A stretch of 58,292 nt of DNA from a virus. Positions 1-8,239 of this stretch are shown here, piece after piece. The stretch spans positions 1 to 58,292 of the IMG/VR virus record IMGVR_UViG_3300030328_005013; one strand, written 5' to 3'. Position 1 is the first letter of the stretch, and the number at the start of each line of letters is the position of its first letter. The translations under genes and the position numbers were made by a program. Under the pieces are notes generated by a model. The model was given only the letters and a program-made list of their open reading frames with translations. It did not search any database and was not told where the DNA came from.

Positions 1-2792
1 TCGAACTCCGCGCTCGTAACGCCAGTCGCATACAACGCTTCCAAGTAGTCGATCTCCGCAGACGAAAGGTTTTGAAGTTCGCTATCTAACGAAAGGTCAC
101 TAAGGACTTCGCTAGCAGACCGACTCTCCAATCCACTCGATGTGAAACGAGCGAACTCATCGTCTGCTACGCTAGCACTGTCGATCTTGACTGCGTTCGT
201 ATTTGAGATGCCGAACGTAAGAGACGCTTGCTTTCCGTCAAGCGCAGCTTGTAAACCGCTCGTTCTCGCTATCGTTAAGTCACCATCTCCTATGGTCGCT
301 TGTTTCCCGTCGAGTTGCGTCTGGATCGCACTACTAACGCCATCAAGGTAATCGAACTCCGCATTTGATACGTTTCCAGAGGAACCGATAAGGTTCGCAT
401 TCAATCGACTGGAGGCACTTATCGTTGCTTGTTTGGCATCTAACTGCGTCTGGATCGCACTGGTAACGCCATCAAGGTAACCGAACTCTGTATTTGATAC
501 GTCTCCGTTCGCTCCGATAAGATTCGCATTTAATCGACTGGAAGACGTAATCTCGTCTTGATATCTCCCATCGAGATCGACCGTTACCGTTGCGGAATCG
601 GTGCGAGTCAACGTCAGAACTCCGTCAGAGGTTCCGAACGCTGCGCTCGATACATAAACATTTCCATCGTTGCTATCAACGTAATCTTTAACAGCCGCCG
701 AAGTCGGGATCGTCGTATCGTTGTCGTTAGATCCGATACCCTCAGACTCCGTTACGAGTGTCGAAGCTTTAAGGTTACCGACCACCAAGTTTGAAACGGT
801 GACGCTATCGGCATCGACCGCACTAAGGGTAGCGAGCGATCCTAAAGAAAGATCGCTACGAACATCGCTTGCGGAGCGTCCCTCAAGACCGTTAGCAGTA
901 AAACGAGCATACTCGTCATCACTTGGGCTACCATCAACTAGCAAGCCTTTACCATCAGATATACCAAAAGAACTTCCTCCTATAGAGCCATCCACTGTGA
1001 GAGTGTGACTTGGGACAGCAGAACCAATTCCTATTTTACCATCTGACTTGATGGTCATTCTTGCAGAACCCGCAGTATGAAAATCTATTGTATCATCCGC
1101 TGGGTAACCCATCTTAGTGTTTGAGTCACTATTATGGATTAAATAATCAGATATATAGTAATCGGAAGAGGAAGTGCAACAAGCAACACTGATTTGATAA
1201 CCACAACCTCCGCCTACAGCAGCAATTGTTACCGCCGCTGGTGAAGATGGATCAGCCTTAAGGGTATGAAACTGCTCATAATTAGTTGAGTCATTACAAC
1301 CTTTATATGGTTGGTATCCATCTGAGTTACAGTTCTCTAACTGTGTTTTTATTTGAGTTTGGCAATCTGTGTGACTTTCGGTTCCTATACCACATCCAAA
1401 AGATAAAGCTCTAAACTCGTCTACATTATTTGCTGTGCCTTTAAAGGGTTCCCAAAGGAAATCAGGGCTTGTAACAGTGCCTCCACAATTTGCTGAAATT
1501 GTTCCTGATATTGTCGTTACGCAACCGTCAGCACTTGAATCAAAGGTAATCCCGTCACCCGCTTTTAGACCTCTAAATTTAGCTGGTCTTTTGGTGTCTG
1601 CTACATAAGCCCACCAATCAGCCGCACCGTCTGATAAATCTCCACAATTACCATAAGAGCTTTCAACTCCTCCCGTATCAATGCTTATTGTAGTAACGCA
1701 ATAATTTTCGCCAGCAGCATCTTTATCAAAGAATACCCCAGTTCCAGCTTTTAAACCTCTAAATTTCGCGGGTCGTTTGCTCCCATCTACATAGGCCCAG
1801 TGATCAGCAGCATTCAAAGTGCCGCCGCAAATCTGATCCTCTGATTTGATCTCGATTGTGCTTTGACCTTCTGCCCAAGTAATTTCTACGTTTTCTTCAC
1901 CAGTAAGAGTTCTGAACTCAGAAGGCATTAAGGTATACTCATTATAAACTTGAGCACCACCACCTATGTTTTCTCCTGACCATTGTCCACTAGCAGAGTC
2001 TCCTGATGACTCCATAGCTATGATGATCATCTTATCGTCTTCTGACACAGATATTTTTACATCACCGCTACCAGTTAAGTATCTAACTCTTACAGGTTCA
2101 TCTTCACTTTGATGACCGCTTTCTTGTAAAATTTCAGCGCAGTTTGGACCTAAAGTGCCGCCCTCTCCTGATCTCCCGTATTGGAGAAACTGCCTGTCTG
2201 ATAAAATAATATCACTACGCTGATATAATTCAGCTAACTGGCCATCAATTAATCTACAAATGGGATAATATCCTGTAAAACTAAACCCTGAAACTCCACT
2301 ACCGTCTTTAGCTCCTGCTAGATCAAGATTTTCTTCTACTCTTTCGAATAAAATATGCGGGAAGTTTGTGTCAATCTTTTGTAATGCTTCTTTATCTTTT
2401 ACAATATCAAACCCTGTATATGTAGCACTGTTAATTAAAAAGTTATATTTATTTATTACAACCTCAACGTAATATTCTCTTTCGTGTTGTCTGGGAAGCT
2501 CCTCCTTGTTCCCAAGTCCCATTTGCTCTATCTTCCGTTGCAGAGGCTCCTGAAGTTGCGATTCAGAAATTCTATTATAGATATAGGCTTGGTTCCAAGA
2601 TACATCATACCCCCTAATGGCACCCATAGGGTCGTCTTCCTCGGCATTAAATCTTACCTCTATATTAGGGACGAATGGTGCAGATTCCTCTACTGAAAAT
2701 CCCTCTCCAGCAGCCCCCTTCCACTGCATATCTGCATTTGCGACCTCCTCTTCTTCCCAAGAGTCTCTCCTTGATGCTGGTTCTTCAGACAT
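1..2792 (-). CDS. Tail-fibre-like virion protein, C-terminus beyond window
   Basis: The frame opens at an ATG at 2792 and stays open to base 1, so at least 930 residues are encoded and the C-terminus lies outside. Residues about 315-530 are Cys-rich and hold a repeated module of about 60 residues with the shared core RPAKFRGLKAG. Around residue 577 comes SDGKIGIG followed by LTVDGS, typical of phage fibre shafts. From about residue 621 the protein has repeats of the LDGVTSAIQTQLDAKQ type, common in fibre and head-fibre proteins of marine phages. The last ~930 bases are far richer in G+C and CpG than the rest. The start overlaps the upstream stop by one base (TAATG). A host-contact or virion-decoration role is inferred. 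Confidence 0.85.
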   Translation of the reverse strand, partial: MSEEPASRRDSWEEEEVANADMQWKGAAGEGFSVEESAPFVPNIEVRFNAEEDDPMGAIRGYDVSWNQAYIYNRISESQLQEPLQRKIEQMGLGNKEELPRQHEREYYVEVVINKYNFLINSATYTGFDIVKDKEALQKIDTNFPHILFERVEENLDLAGAKDGSGVSGFSFTGYYPICRLIDGQLAELYQRSDIILSDRQFLQYGRSGEGGTLGPNCAEILQESGHQSEDEPVRVRYLTGSGDVKISVSEDDKMIIIAMESSGDSASGQWSGENIGGGAQVYNEYTLMPSEFRTLTGEENVEITWAEGQSTIEIKSEDQICGGTLNAADHWAYVDGSKRPAKFRGLKAGTGVFFDKDAAGENYCVTTISIDTGGVESSYGNCGDLSDGAADWWAYVADTKRPAKFRGLKAGDGITFDSSADGCVTTISGTISANCGGTVTSPDFLWEPFKGTANNVDEFRALSFGCGIGTESHTDCQTQIKTQLENCNSDGYQPYKGCNDSTNYEQFHTLKADPSSPAAVTIAAVGGGCGYQISVACCTSSSDYYISDYLIHNSDSNTKMGYPADDTIDFHTAGSARMTIKSDGKIGIGSAVPSHTLTVDGSIGGSSFGISDGKGLLVDGSPSDDEYARFTANGLEGRSASDVRSDLSLGSLATLSAVDADSVTVSNLVVGNLKASTLVTESEGIGSNDNDTTIPTSAAVKDYVDSNDGNVYVSSAAFGTSDGVLTLTRTDSATVTVDLDGRYQDEITSSSRLNANLIGANGDVSNTEFGYLDGVTSAIQTQLDAKQATISASSRLNANLIGSSGNVSNAEFDYLDGVSSAIQTQLDGKQATIGDGDLTIARTSGLQAALDGKQASLTFGISNTNAVKIDSASVADDEFARFTSSGLESRSASEVLSDLSLDSELQNLSSAEIDYLEALYATGVTSAEF
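301..558. repeat. Two tandem 129-bp coding repeats in the fibre gene
   Basis: Bases 301-429 and 430-558 are two in-frame copies of a 43-codon unit, alike over most of their length, including the block encoding VSSAIQTQL or VTSAIQTQL and the block encoding SSRLNANLIG. A diverged partial copy lies at about 1-50. A second repeat pair, about 92-172 and 859-938, encodes the DDE(F/Y)ARFT module. Confidence 0.85.
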
Positions 2793-3136
2793 TATACTTC
2801 ATCTTTCGCAAGTAGAGATGAAGTTTTTTCTAGATTGCCATTGTCTATCTGACATACTGAGCCATCCTCATCAAAATAAAATAAACGATCAAACCAGTTA
2901 AAACTATGATAGTTTAATGGTTTAATTTCCTTCTCTATTTCGTCTCCATGAAGAGTTGAGTGGAAGTATTTCATACCTCCTCGTTTTAGAGAACCATCAG
3001 GCCACAAATATTGTTTTTCAGCAAAGTAACAGTCTTTTAACGTGCTATTACGCCAAACTTCAATATATGCAAAATCATTATCAAAGTCATGTCGCTTTGT
3101 TTCTAGTCTTATTACCTTTTTTACGATGGTTTTCAC
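2792..3136 (-). CDS. Small protein of unknown function upstream of the fibre gene
   Basis: This 114-residue soluble protein starts with GTG and ends in a one-base TAATG overlap with the fibre gene, so the two are probably translationally coupled. It is rich in aromatic and charged residues and shows no signal peptide, membrane segment or motif I recognise. The coupling suggests a fibre-associated chaperone or adaptor, which is inference only. A good promoter lies immediately upstream, with its -10 element only 7 bases before the GTG, and a terminator separates it from the previous operon. Confidence 0.7.
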   Translation of the reverse strand: MKTIVKKVIRLETKRHDFDNDFAYIEVWRNSTLKDCYFAEKQYLWPDGSLKRGGMKYFHSTLHGDEIEKEIKPLNYHSFNWFDRLFYFDEDGSVCQIDNGNLEKTSSLLAKDEV

Positions 3137-3143
3137 TTTAATA

Positions 3144-3172
3144 ATGATATTAAATACTTACACCTATTTCAA
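3144..3172 (-). promoter_or_regulatory. Sigma70-like promoter, probably giving a leaderless mRNA
   Basis: Read on the minus strand, TTGAAA (3167-3172) and TATCAT (3144-3149) are separated by 17 bases. The GTG start at 3136 begins 7 bases after the -10, about where transcription should begin. No Shine-Dalgarno fits in between. Confidence 0.6.
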
Positions 3173-3189
3173 ATATTTGTGTGCTAGCC

Positions 3190-3228
3190 AAAAAAATACG
3201 AACCCTAAAAAGAGTCCGTATTTTTTTA
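3190..3228 (-). terminator. Intrinsic terminator of the heptose operon
   Basis: A 10-bp stem (3196-3205 with 3212-3221, two G-U pairs in the minus-strand RNA) with a 6-base loop is followed on the minus strand by a run of T. A-runs on the other side could make it work in both directions. It lies 50 bases past the stop of the 321-residue protein. Confidence 0.8.
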
Positions 3229-3277
3229 TTTAAATTATTTTTTATTATCTACAGACCGTAGATTATTTAAAAGACTA

Positions 3278-4243
3278 TCATCCACCCTTGGGTTTAGGCT
3301 TGGGTTTTGGCTCTGTCTCTGGCTCTGGCTCTGTTTCTGAGCCTTTGGCTCTTTGAACCTGATCCTCAGTAGGAGCACCTTTTTCCCCTTTTTTCCTCAT
3401 TTTTTCCCCAGAACCCCTCTTGATTCTCTCTCTTTTCTTTCTGATATTCTCCCAGAGACTGCTATCAGATTTCTCTTTTTCTTTTAGAATCTCCTTGTGA
3501 CGCTTCATAAAAGCTTCATGGTTAGGTCCAGCCATGTAAAGAGTCTTGCCTTCCTCTGTTTTATGAGTATGAACTCCTTTCAAACCCATCTTTTCAGCAT
3601 CTTTCATAGCTTTCTCTTTGCTATCAAAGTAGTGGTCCTTTTCATCTGGAGATCCATAGGAATATTTTTTCTTTTTATCTCCGTAGGCAGCTTCAGAAAC
3701 TTCAGCTAAAGCGGGACATTCTCTAAGCAAATCTTCATGGTCAAAAAAGGTCTCACCATCCCACTCATAATCTTCAGAACCTTTTGTCATATTTGTAACA
3801 CTCTTCTTGCTCCACATTTTACAAGACCAGTATCTAGCCTTCCATTTAGGACCAGCGTTATCGCAATTATGACGACTTCTAAAAGCCTTCCTTCTTTTTG
3901 GGTCGTCTCTCTTAATTTCCATATTGGGGTCGCCAAAGTTGACCTTAACCACGTTTCCTTTTTCGTTTTTTACATAAACAGAGAACTTTTTCGGACCCTT
4001 TGGGGTTCTAAACGGCTTATTTAAAGTTTTATTTTCGTTCGCAGATTCTGAGAAGAATAAAGTAGTATCCTCCCCATCATCAAAAACAACAGATGCTTTG
4101 GACTGAGCATCTTTAAATATATTCATACAAACAGCTACCCGCTGTTTATTATCGTTAAATTCTTTTTTGTCAGTTAAGTCTGATACGCAGCGACCAACAA
4201 AATCACTGCGCTTCTCATTATTTCTTGGAGTGGGCAATGGCAT
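3278..4243 (-). CDS. Phage DUF protein with two Cys-containing motifs and a Pro-rich tail
   Basis: The 321-residue protein begins MPLPTPRNNEKRSDFVGRC and continues to a second Cys in an RVAVC context, a short motif I associate with many marine phage structural or prohead proteins. Residues about 85-145 form a second block, KKFSVYVKN...VNFGDPNMEI...RHNC...RYWSCKMW, also recurrent in phage structural proteins. The middle is lysine-rich and the tail is a low-complexity run of PEPEPE and KPKPKP. It is the last gene of the operon before the terminator and starts 14 bases after the previous stop. A head or scaffold role is possible but not shown. Confidence 0.7.
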   Translation of the reverse strand: MPLPTPRNNEKRSDFVGRCVSDLTDKKEFNDNKQRVAVCMNIFKDAQSKASVVFDDGEDTTLFFSESANENKTLNKPFRTPKGPKKFSVYVKNEKGNVVKVNFGDPNMEIKRDDPKRRKAFRSRHNCDNAGPKWKARYWSCKMWSKKSVTNMTKGSEDYEWDGETFFDHEDLLRECPALAEVSEAAYGDKKKKYSYGSPDEKDHYFDSKEKAMKDAEKMGLKGVHTHKTEEGKTLYMAGPNHEAFMKRHKEILKEKEKSDSSLWENIRKKRERIKRGSGEKMRKKGEKGAPTEDQVQRAKGSETEPEPETEPKPKPKPKGG

Positions 4244-4256
4244 ATTTTTGTTTACA

Positions 4257-4790
4257 CTACAAAAGTTCCATAGGGGAACGATATTCTTCGTATGGTAAGA
4301 ACCAATGTTCGCAGGTATTTAGTATATCATACAGTAAAACAGTGGTCATTAAGTCCTCTCTACCCTTCCTCGTATATCCTTTATACAGGGAGTCTTTGAA
4401 ATTTGAGACCTTTTTAGTCCAGTCACAAGTGTGAGCGAGATCAAATAAGTCGTCATTTTTAACACATAAAAAGAAAGCCCCATAGTCGAATGCTATCCAT
4501 GCTGGCTTTTGTTCGCCATTGCACCAGCCCATTTTCCCTTGCACATTCTTTATTTCTAAGACGACTTTACCTTCTTTTTGGGTTTGTTTCAGCCCTTTTA
4601 CGTCAAATCCTACGCCATCAACTACAAAATCAGTATGATTTTTTATATCATCGTGCTGACTGGTTTTCTTTATTTCTTTTCCCGCTGCTCTACAAGAATC
4701 GTAGAATCTTTGTTGACCTTCATGGCCAATATTTATTGATTTTTTAATATGCCCAGCAGATGACATATTTTTAGCTTTGTCTGATATCAT
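4257..4790 (-). CDS. Probable PD-(D/E)XK nuclease-like protein
   Basis: The 177-residue product has the pattern HTDFVVDGVGFDVKG followed by VVLEIKNVQGKMGW. This fits a PD-(D/E)XK fold, with the Asp of TDF and the D-x-K of FDVKG as candidate metal and catalytic residues. A similar block with an N-V-x-G-x-x-GW signature recurs in small phage nuclease-like proteins. It starts in an ATGA overlap with the HAD gene, so it is cotranscribed and probably coupled with the heptose genes, an unexpected place for a nuclease. A non-catalytic member of the fold is possible. Confidence 0.5.
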   Translation of the reverse strand: MISDKAKNMSSAGHIKKSINIGHEGQQRFYDSCRAAGKEIKKTSQHDDIKNHTDFVVDGVGFDVKGLKQTQKEGKVVLEIKNVQGKMGWCNGEQKPAWIAFDYGAFFLCVKNDDLFDLAHTCDWTKKVSNFKDSLYKGYTRKGREDLMTTVLLYDILNTCEHWFLPYEEYRSPMELL

Positions 4791-5128
4791 AAAGTCATTG
4801 ATTTTGTTTCCCCTGTCCTCACATCTGTCATGAAAAAATCCCTTACATTAAATGCCTTGTCGTCTATCCAGTAATCATATGGTGGTTTACCCATTCTTAA
4901 CTCTGTCCTCTTCACCCCCCATTGGTCTAGTTGTTTTTTAGTCAACTCGCTATGATCTACTCCACTATTACCTCCTCTAGCAGTCCAATAAATTATTGTA
5001 TGTCCAGCATCATATAATTGATTAAAAAAATCTATTCTTTCTTTTATTGGTTTCCCTCTGCTATACGGAGTTGTGCGGCTATCGTGTCTACAAATTGTGC
5101 CATCAATATCTACAATGTAAGTTTTCAT
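4787..5128 (-). CDS. Small HAD-family phosphatase, possible GmhB-like step
   Basis: The 113-residue protein has the HAD motifs DIDGTI (nucleophile Asp near residue 7), a TAR motif II near residue 50, and IDDKA (acidic motif IV) near residue 89. It is shorter than classical GmhB (about 190 residues) and lacks an obvious zinc-binding loop. It resembles small HAD proteins found next to sugar-nucleotide genes. ATGA overlaps tie it to the adenylyltransferase upstream and the nuclease-like gene downstream. Removal of the C7 phosphate in ADP-heptose synthesis is the natural inference; a general sugar phosphatase is the alternative. Confidence 0.7.
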   Translation of the reverse strand: MKTYIVDIDGTICRHDSRTTPYSRGKPIKERIDFFNQLYDAGHTIIYWTARGGNSGVDHSELTKKQLDQWGVKRTELRMGKPPYDYWIDDKAFNVRDFFMTDVRTGETKSMTL

Positions 5129-5619
5129 TTTATTTTTTTAATAATATTTGAAGTGCTAGCACCCTCTAAAAGAGGCACTATTCTTACGGCGCTGTTGCCT
5201 TTGGCTTTTAATTCTCTTTTATTTAAGTCCTCTAATTTATAATCCCCTCCTTTGAACCAGAAATCAGGTTCCAGTTCTTTTAATTGTTTTGATACTGTTT
5301 TCGTATCATAAATAAAAACATAATCAACAGCTTCATGACAAGCTACGGTATATGCTCTCTGAGCAGCAGGAATTATTGGGCGACTATCTCCTTTTAGGGA
5401 TTTTACGCTTTTATCGCTATTTACTCCCACAATCAATCTTGAATTGTTACTAGAAGATTCTTTTATAGTGTTTAGTAAATAAGCGTGTCCTGTATGGAAT
5501 AAATCAAAACACCCATTTGTGAAGGCTATAAATTTTTTAATACCGAAAGATTCCATCTGACGAAATTGCTCTCTCTCTTTTAAGATATCTCCAAAAGTAA
5601 ATATTTTTTTATGCTTCAT
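5125..5619 (-). CDS. hldE (C-terminal domain): HldE C-domain-like heptose-1-phosphate adenylyltransferase
   Basis: The nucleotidyltransferase signature TNGCFDLFHTGH contains the HxGH motif. VGVNSD, RPI and the later FKGGDY segment match the RfaE2/HldE adenylyltransferase family. The chosen ATG gives 164 residues: it overlaps the kinase stop as ATGA and has an AAAGGAG Shine-Dalgarno nearby, so a longer frame starting at 5661 is less likely. In enterobacteria this domain is fused to the kinase; here the two are separate genes, as in some other bacteria. It should make ADP-D,D-heptose from heptose 1-phosphate and ATP. Confidence 0.82.
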   Translation of the reverse strand: MKHKKIFTFGDILKEREQFRQMESFGIKKFIAFTNGCFDLFHTGHAYLLNTIKESSSNNSRLIVGVNSDKSVKSLKGDSRPIIPAAQRAYTVACHEAVDYVFIYDTKTVSKQLKELEPDFWFKGGDYKLEDLNKRELKAKGNSAVRIVPLLEGASTSNIIKKIK

Positions 5620-6362
5620 ACTGTCGCGACTCCTTTCTTTCTTATAACCTTTTGGCAGCAATCTTGAGCAAATATAATGGCTGTATTAATTTTTTTGGTA
5701 GAAGTAAATGCATAAGAAAACCCAGCCAGAAAGGTGTCTCCTGCTCCAGAGACATCTCTTATTTCAGAGGGATATTGTATAGCGTAATCTTTATATTTGT
5801 AAGAACAACCTTTTTCTGCTTTTGTTACAATTATATTTTCTGCCATATGTTTCCATCCGTTTTCTAAATATTCCTTTTCATTTATTTTTATAAACGTAAA
5901 TGAATCTGCCCAGTCAATATTGAATTGTTTTTTAGTGTCTAAAAAAGAAAGCCTACTCCTCTTAGCTATTTCCTGAAGATCTGAATCTTTTAGGAATCCT
6001 TTATCGTAATCTGAAACTACAACTGCATCATATTCTTCTATGTTTTCTGGAAGTTCGCCACAATGAGTGTAGCTATCTGTATCTACTCTTAGAAACATTT
6101 GGTTTGATGTCGAATCAATATACCTTGTTTTGTGACCGTTTGCCTCGTTCGTAAATAAATCAATAGTATTGTCAAACGGTATATCTTTTGTGGTTTCTTT
6201 TTCTATGGCTACAAGGTTATTATAAACATTTGTTGCCATTCCTAGATTATTTATACCCTCGCTAGGTATAAATACAGGAGCAGGGGCTTCAGGGCATAGA
6301 CGATCAGCTTTGCCGTAGCAAAACCTATCACTACAAGTTTCTCCTATTACTAGAAACTTCAT
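5616..6362 (-). CDS. hldE (N-terminal domain): HldE N-domain-like PfkB sugar kinase
   Basis: This 248-residue PfkB/ribokinase-fold protein opens VIGETCSDRFCYG and carries the family signature DVSGAGDTF near residue 210, where the final Asp is the catalytic base. VVSDYDKGFL and the K-x-N-x-x-E segment (IKINEKEYL) match the RfaE1 pattern. It is shorter than the ~320-residue kinase domain of HldE, so some surface segments are missing. It sits between the cupin and the adenylyltransferase with ATGA overlaps on both sides. Phosphorylation of heptose 7-phosphate at C1 is the likely reaction. Confidence 0.8.
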   Translation of the reverse strand: MKFLVIGETCSDRFCYGKADRLCPEAPAPVFIPSEGINNLGMATNVYNNLVAIEKETTKDIPFDNTIDLFTNEANGHKTRYIDSTSNQMFLRVDTDSYTHCGELPENIEEYDAVVVSDYDKGFLKDSDLQEIAKRSRLSFLDTKKQFNIDWADSFTFIKINEKEYLENGWKHMAENIIVTKAEKGCSYKYKDYAIQYPSEIRDVSGAGDTFLAGFSYAFTSTKKINTAIIFAQDCCQKVIRKKGVATV

Positions 6363-6730
6363 TGAGAGGCACCCTTTTCTACTCTATAAGAATCTTCGTT
6401 AAAATGTTGAGTGCTGACCTCAAAAACATGAGCATCCTCTAAAGCGGTTAACTTATGGGGTATACAGGGCTTCAAGTGAACCACATCACCCTCCACTAAT
6501 TCTTTCTCTAGCCTTTCAGCTTTCTCTAGATCAAAATATTCTAACTTTAGTTTGCCCTGAGTAACGCACCAAGTTTCTTCTTTTCTTATGTGATAATGCA
6601 TAGAAAAGGATGAACCCTTCTTGAATCTCAATATTTTACCACAATATTTTTCATTGTTGGTAATCCACAATTCATCACCCCAACCCTTAGGGTGTGGTTC
6701 TAAGCGACTAAAGCAAGGCTGTATACTCAT
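6359..6730 (-). CDS. Cupin similar to mannose-6-phosphate isomerase type II
   Basis: The 123-residue single-domain cupin begins PHPKGWGDELWI and has the metal motif SMHYHIRKEETW followed by the second cupin motif around LKPCIPHKL. This matches the C-terminal cupin of type II phosphomannose isomerases, which also occurs as a stand-alone protein beside heptose or capsule genes. It is the first gene of the heptose operon, directly after a strong promoter and without a Shine-Dalgarno. Its exact reaction, such as sugar isomerisation or epimerisation, cannot be told from the sequence. Confidence 0.75.
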   Translation of the reverse strand: MSIQPCFSRLEPHPKGWGDELWITNNEKYCGKILRFKKGSSFSMHYHIRKEETWCVTQGKLKLEYFDLEKAERLEKELVEGDVVHLKPCIPHKLTALEDAHVFEVSTQHFNEDSYRVEKGASQ

Positions 6731-6737
6731 TCAGAGT

Positions 6738-6765
6738 ATTATAGCCTTGTTTATGTAATATTCAA
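6738..6765 (-). promoter_or_regulatory. Consensus promoter of the heptose operon, probably leaderless
   Basis: On the minus strand TTGAAT (6760-6765), a 16-base spacer and a perfect TATAAT (6738-6743) stand 7 bases before the ATG at 6730. There is no room for a Shine-Dalgarno. It drives the six-gene unit that ends at the terminator at 3190-3228. Confidence 0.75.
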
Positions 6766-6770
6766 GGAAA

Positions 6771-6959
6771 TTATTCCCCTTTATCTTTGCTTTTACCGAT
6801 ATTTAAAGCAGCCCAATCAATAAGTGAGTAGACTTTAGCCCAAAAAGTTCCCTTTTTAGGAGTGGGAGTTGCTGCGGTAATAGCAGAGGCGAGAGCAACA
6901 GCAGAAGCTACTACACCCCACCAAGGATTGTCCTGAATCAATTGAATAATTGTGTCCAT
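6771..6959 (-). CDS. Small holin-like membrane protein
   Basis: The 62-residue protein has one clear hydrophobic segment (residues about 14-31, WWGVVASAVALASAITAA) followed by a short Pro/Lys stretch, an amphipathic WAKVYSLIDWAALNIG helix and a charged tail. Similar short proteins occur near lysis genes in marine phages. A second, weaker TATAAT lies at 6965-6970, 5 bases before the ATG, without a recognisable -35. It may be a second holin, an antiholin or a pinholin; no function is proved. Confidence 0.6.
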   Translation of the reverse strand: MDTIIQLIQDNPWWGVVASAVALASAITAATPTPKKGTFWAKVYSLIDWAALNIGKSKDKGE

Positions 6960-7011
6960 AGTAAATTATATGCCTTTTCTATATATTACACTACTCAAAT
7001 TTTGAGGGGAA

Positions 7012-7902
7012 TTATATTCTAGTATACGAATAAGTCCTTCCCATGTCGTATTTTAAAGTATTAAAATACTGCCAACCAAAATCCACCCATGTATTAAACT
7101 CACTAAAACCACTGCTTAATGGGTCAAAACTAGCAGAGTGGAAACAAGGCGGTTCATTTGATTCTTTCATTATTATTTTCTTAGCTATATGAGGATAGCA
7201 ATTAGCTATATGGATAGGGCCGCTATTTATTCCAATAAAAATAGAACTTTCTGATATGGTTTTTACTGTATCCCAAATTTTCAAGCCTCTCTTATCTGTA
7301 AAAGGAGACGAGTTATCTGTTTTTGCGCCCACTTGTATTATATTGTAATTAGCATACCTTTTAGCTATAGTTTGCAATACTTCGTCGGGTATGAATTGTA
7401 ATTTACAATTATTACTTGGCCCAACATGTATTGTTATTTGGTCTGGCTTAACACCAAGGGGGTCTTCGTGTTTATATAAACGTGGACCTCTTGGTAAACA
7501 TAGATCAGGTCTTGTCCAGTCTTGTATGCCTAGCGTTTTATAAAACCATCGAGACCTACTATAGCACCCCAATTGATTTGGAGGGTGCCATAAGTTAATT
7601 ATTTTAGTTTTTTGACGGGGTGTCGGAACTTCAACTGGCTCAACCCAATCGTGAGGCTTGCAATACACAGCGGGATACCCGTCAATATTTTCATTAGTTT
7701 CAGCATTTTTAAAACGCAAAGGTCTTATTTCATCTGGGTGAAAAAGTCTGCGAACGTATGGATTTCTATCAAAAACCCAACATCTATGAACATCTATTAA
7801 TTTTACTCCATACCACTTATAAAACGCTTCGGGTATGCAAGAGTATTGAACCTTGTCACCAATTCCTACTGCTCCCCTTAAATCTATACCTATATTTTTC
7901 AT
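7012..7902 (-). CDS. GT9-like (heptosyltransferase-type) glycosyltransferase
   Basis: The 296-residue protein has a two-lobed GT-B plan. The N-lobe begins IGIDLRGAVGIGDKVQYS, the usual GT9 phosphate loop region. The C-lobe has IIQVGAKTD, and then DTVKTISESSIFIGINSGPIHIA, matching the GT9 sequence in which a Ser-Gly-Pro-x-H-x-A loop binds the nucleotide sugar. GT9 members commonly use ADP-heptose, and this genome carries the genes to make it. The start overlaps the previous stop as TAATG. Acceptor unknown. Confidence 0.72.
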   Translation of the reverse strand: MKNIGIDLRGAVGIGDKVQYSCIPEAFYKWYGVKLIDVHRCWVFDRNPYVRRLFHPDEIRPLRFKNAETNENIDGYPAVYCKPHDWVEPVEVPTPRQKTKIINLWHPPNQLGCYSRSRWFYKTLGIQDWTRPDLCLPRGPRLYKHEDPLGVKPDQITIHVGPSNNCKLQFIPDEVLQTIAKRYANYNIIQVGAKTDNSSPFTDKRGLKIWDTVKTISESSIFIGINSGPIHIANCYPHIAKKIIMKESNEPPCFHSASFDPLSSGFSEFNTWVDFGWQYFNTLKYDMGRTYSYTRI

Positions 7903-8195
7903 TAAGACAGATCCAAAGAATCAGGAGCGATTTCCTCTAACTCTTCACATATTCTATCTATCTCATCAGGCATCATGTGCCTAGCGCAGTTCCTAAGCTT
8001 TGTCACCTCCCACTCAAACTTGCAGAATTTATCATCTTGAGTTATATTTTTCTTTTCTTTGCTATCGTAAATAAATGTGTCGAAAACCTCGTATCTTAAA
8101 GGGTCGATGCATTTTTCGATAGGATCGAATGTGGAGCGACTAGTGACATAATCAAAGATGTCATACCTACTTACTTTAATTTTGACTTTTTGCAT
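7902..8195 (-). CDS. Protein of unknown function coupled to the GT9 gene
   Basis: This 97-residue, charged, soluble protein begins MQKVKIKVSRYDIFDYV and ends in an acidic helix (DEIDRICEELEEIAPDS). I recognise no family. Its stop overlaps the GT9 start by one base, so the two are probably made together. The upstream 44-base gap holds an inverted repeat at 8201-8226 and AT-rich -10-like elements but no convincing Shine-Dalgarno. Confidence 0.6.
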   Translation of the reverse strand: MQKVKIKVSRYDIFDYVTSRSTFDPIEKCIDPLRYEVFDTFIYDSKEKKNITQDDKFCKFEWEVTKLRNCARHMMPDEIDRICEELEEIAPDSLDLS

Positions 8196-8200
8196 TAGAG

Positions 8201-8226
8201 TCTAATATACGAGATTATATATTAGA
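8201..8226. promoter_or_regulatory. Inverted repeat upstream of the 97-residue gene
   Basis: Nine-base arms TCTAATATA (8201-8209) and TATATTAGA (8218-8226) flank an 8-base loop, five bases before the ATG at 8195. On the minus strand it overlaps a TATAAT sequence, so it could be an operator or an mRNA hairpin. It has no T-run of terminator type. Confidence 0.4.
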
Positions 8227-8239
8227 TTTTAGAAAAAGT

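Noticed and set aside
301-558. CRISPR-like repeats
   Set aside because: The two copies are adjacent 129-bp coding repeats in frame with a fibre protein, with no unique spacers or cas genes.
142-1008. Rightward frames of 69-95 codons opposite the fibre gene
   Set aside because: They lie antisense to a long continuous leftward frame, and their products look like low-complexity reverse-frame translation with many Arg and Ser.
5620-5661. Longer start for the adenylyltransferase
   Set aside because: It would run 42 bases further into the kinase gene; the ATGA start with AAAGGAG is better supported.
8201-8226. Inverted repeat as an endolysin-side terminator
   Set aside because: It is AT-rich with a weak stem and no T-run in the needed direction, so a regulatory role upstream of the next gene is likelier.
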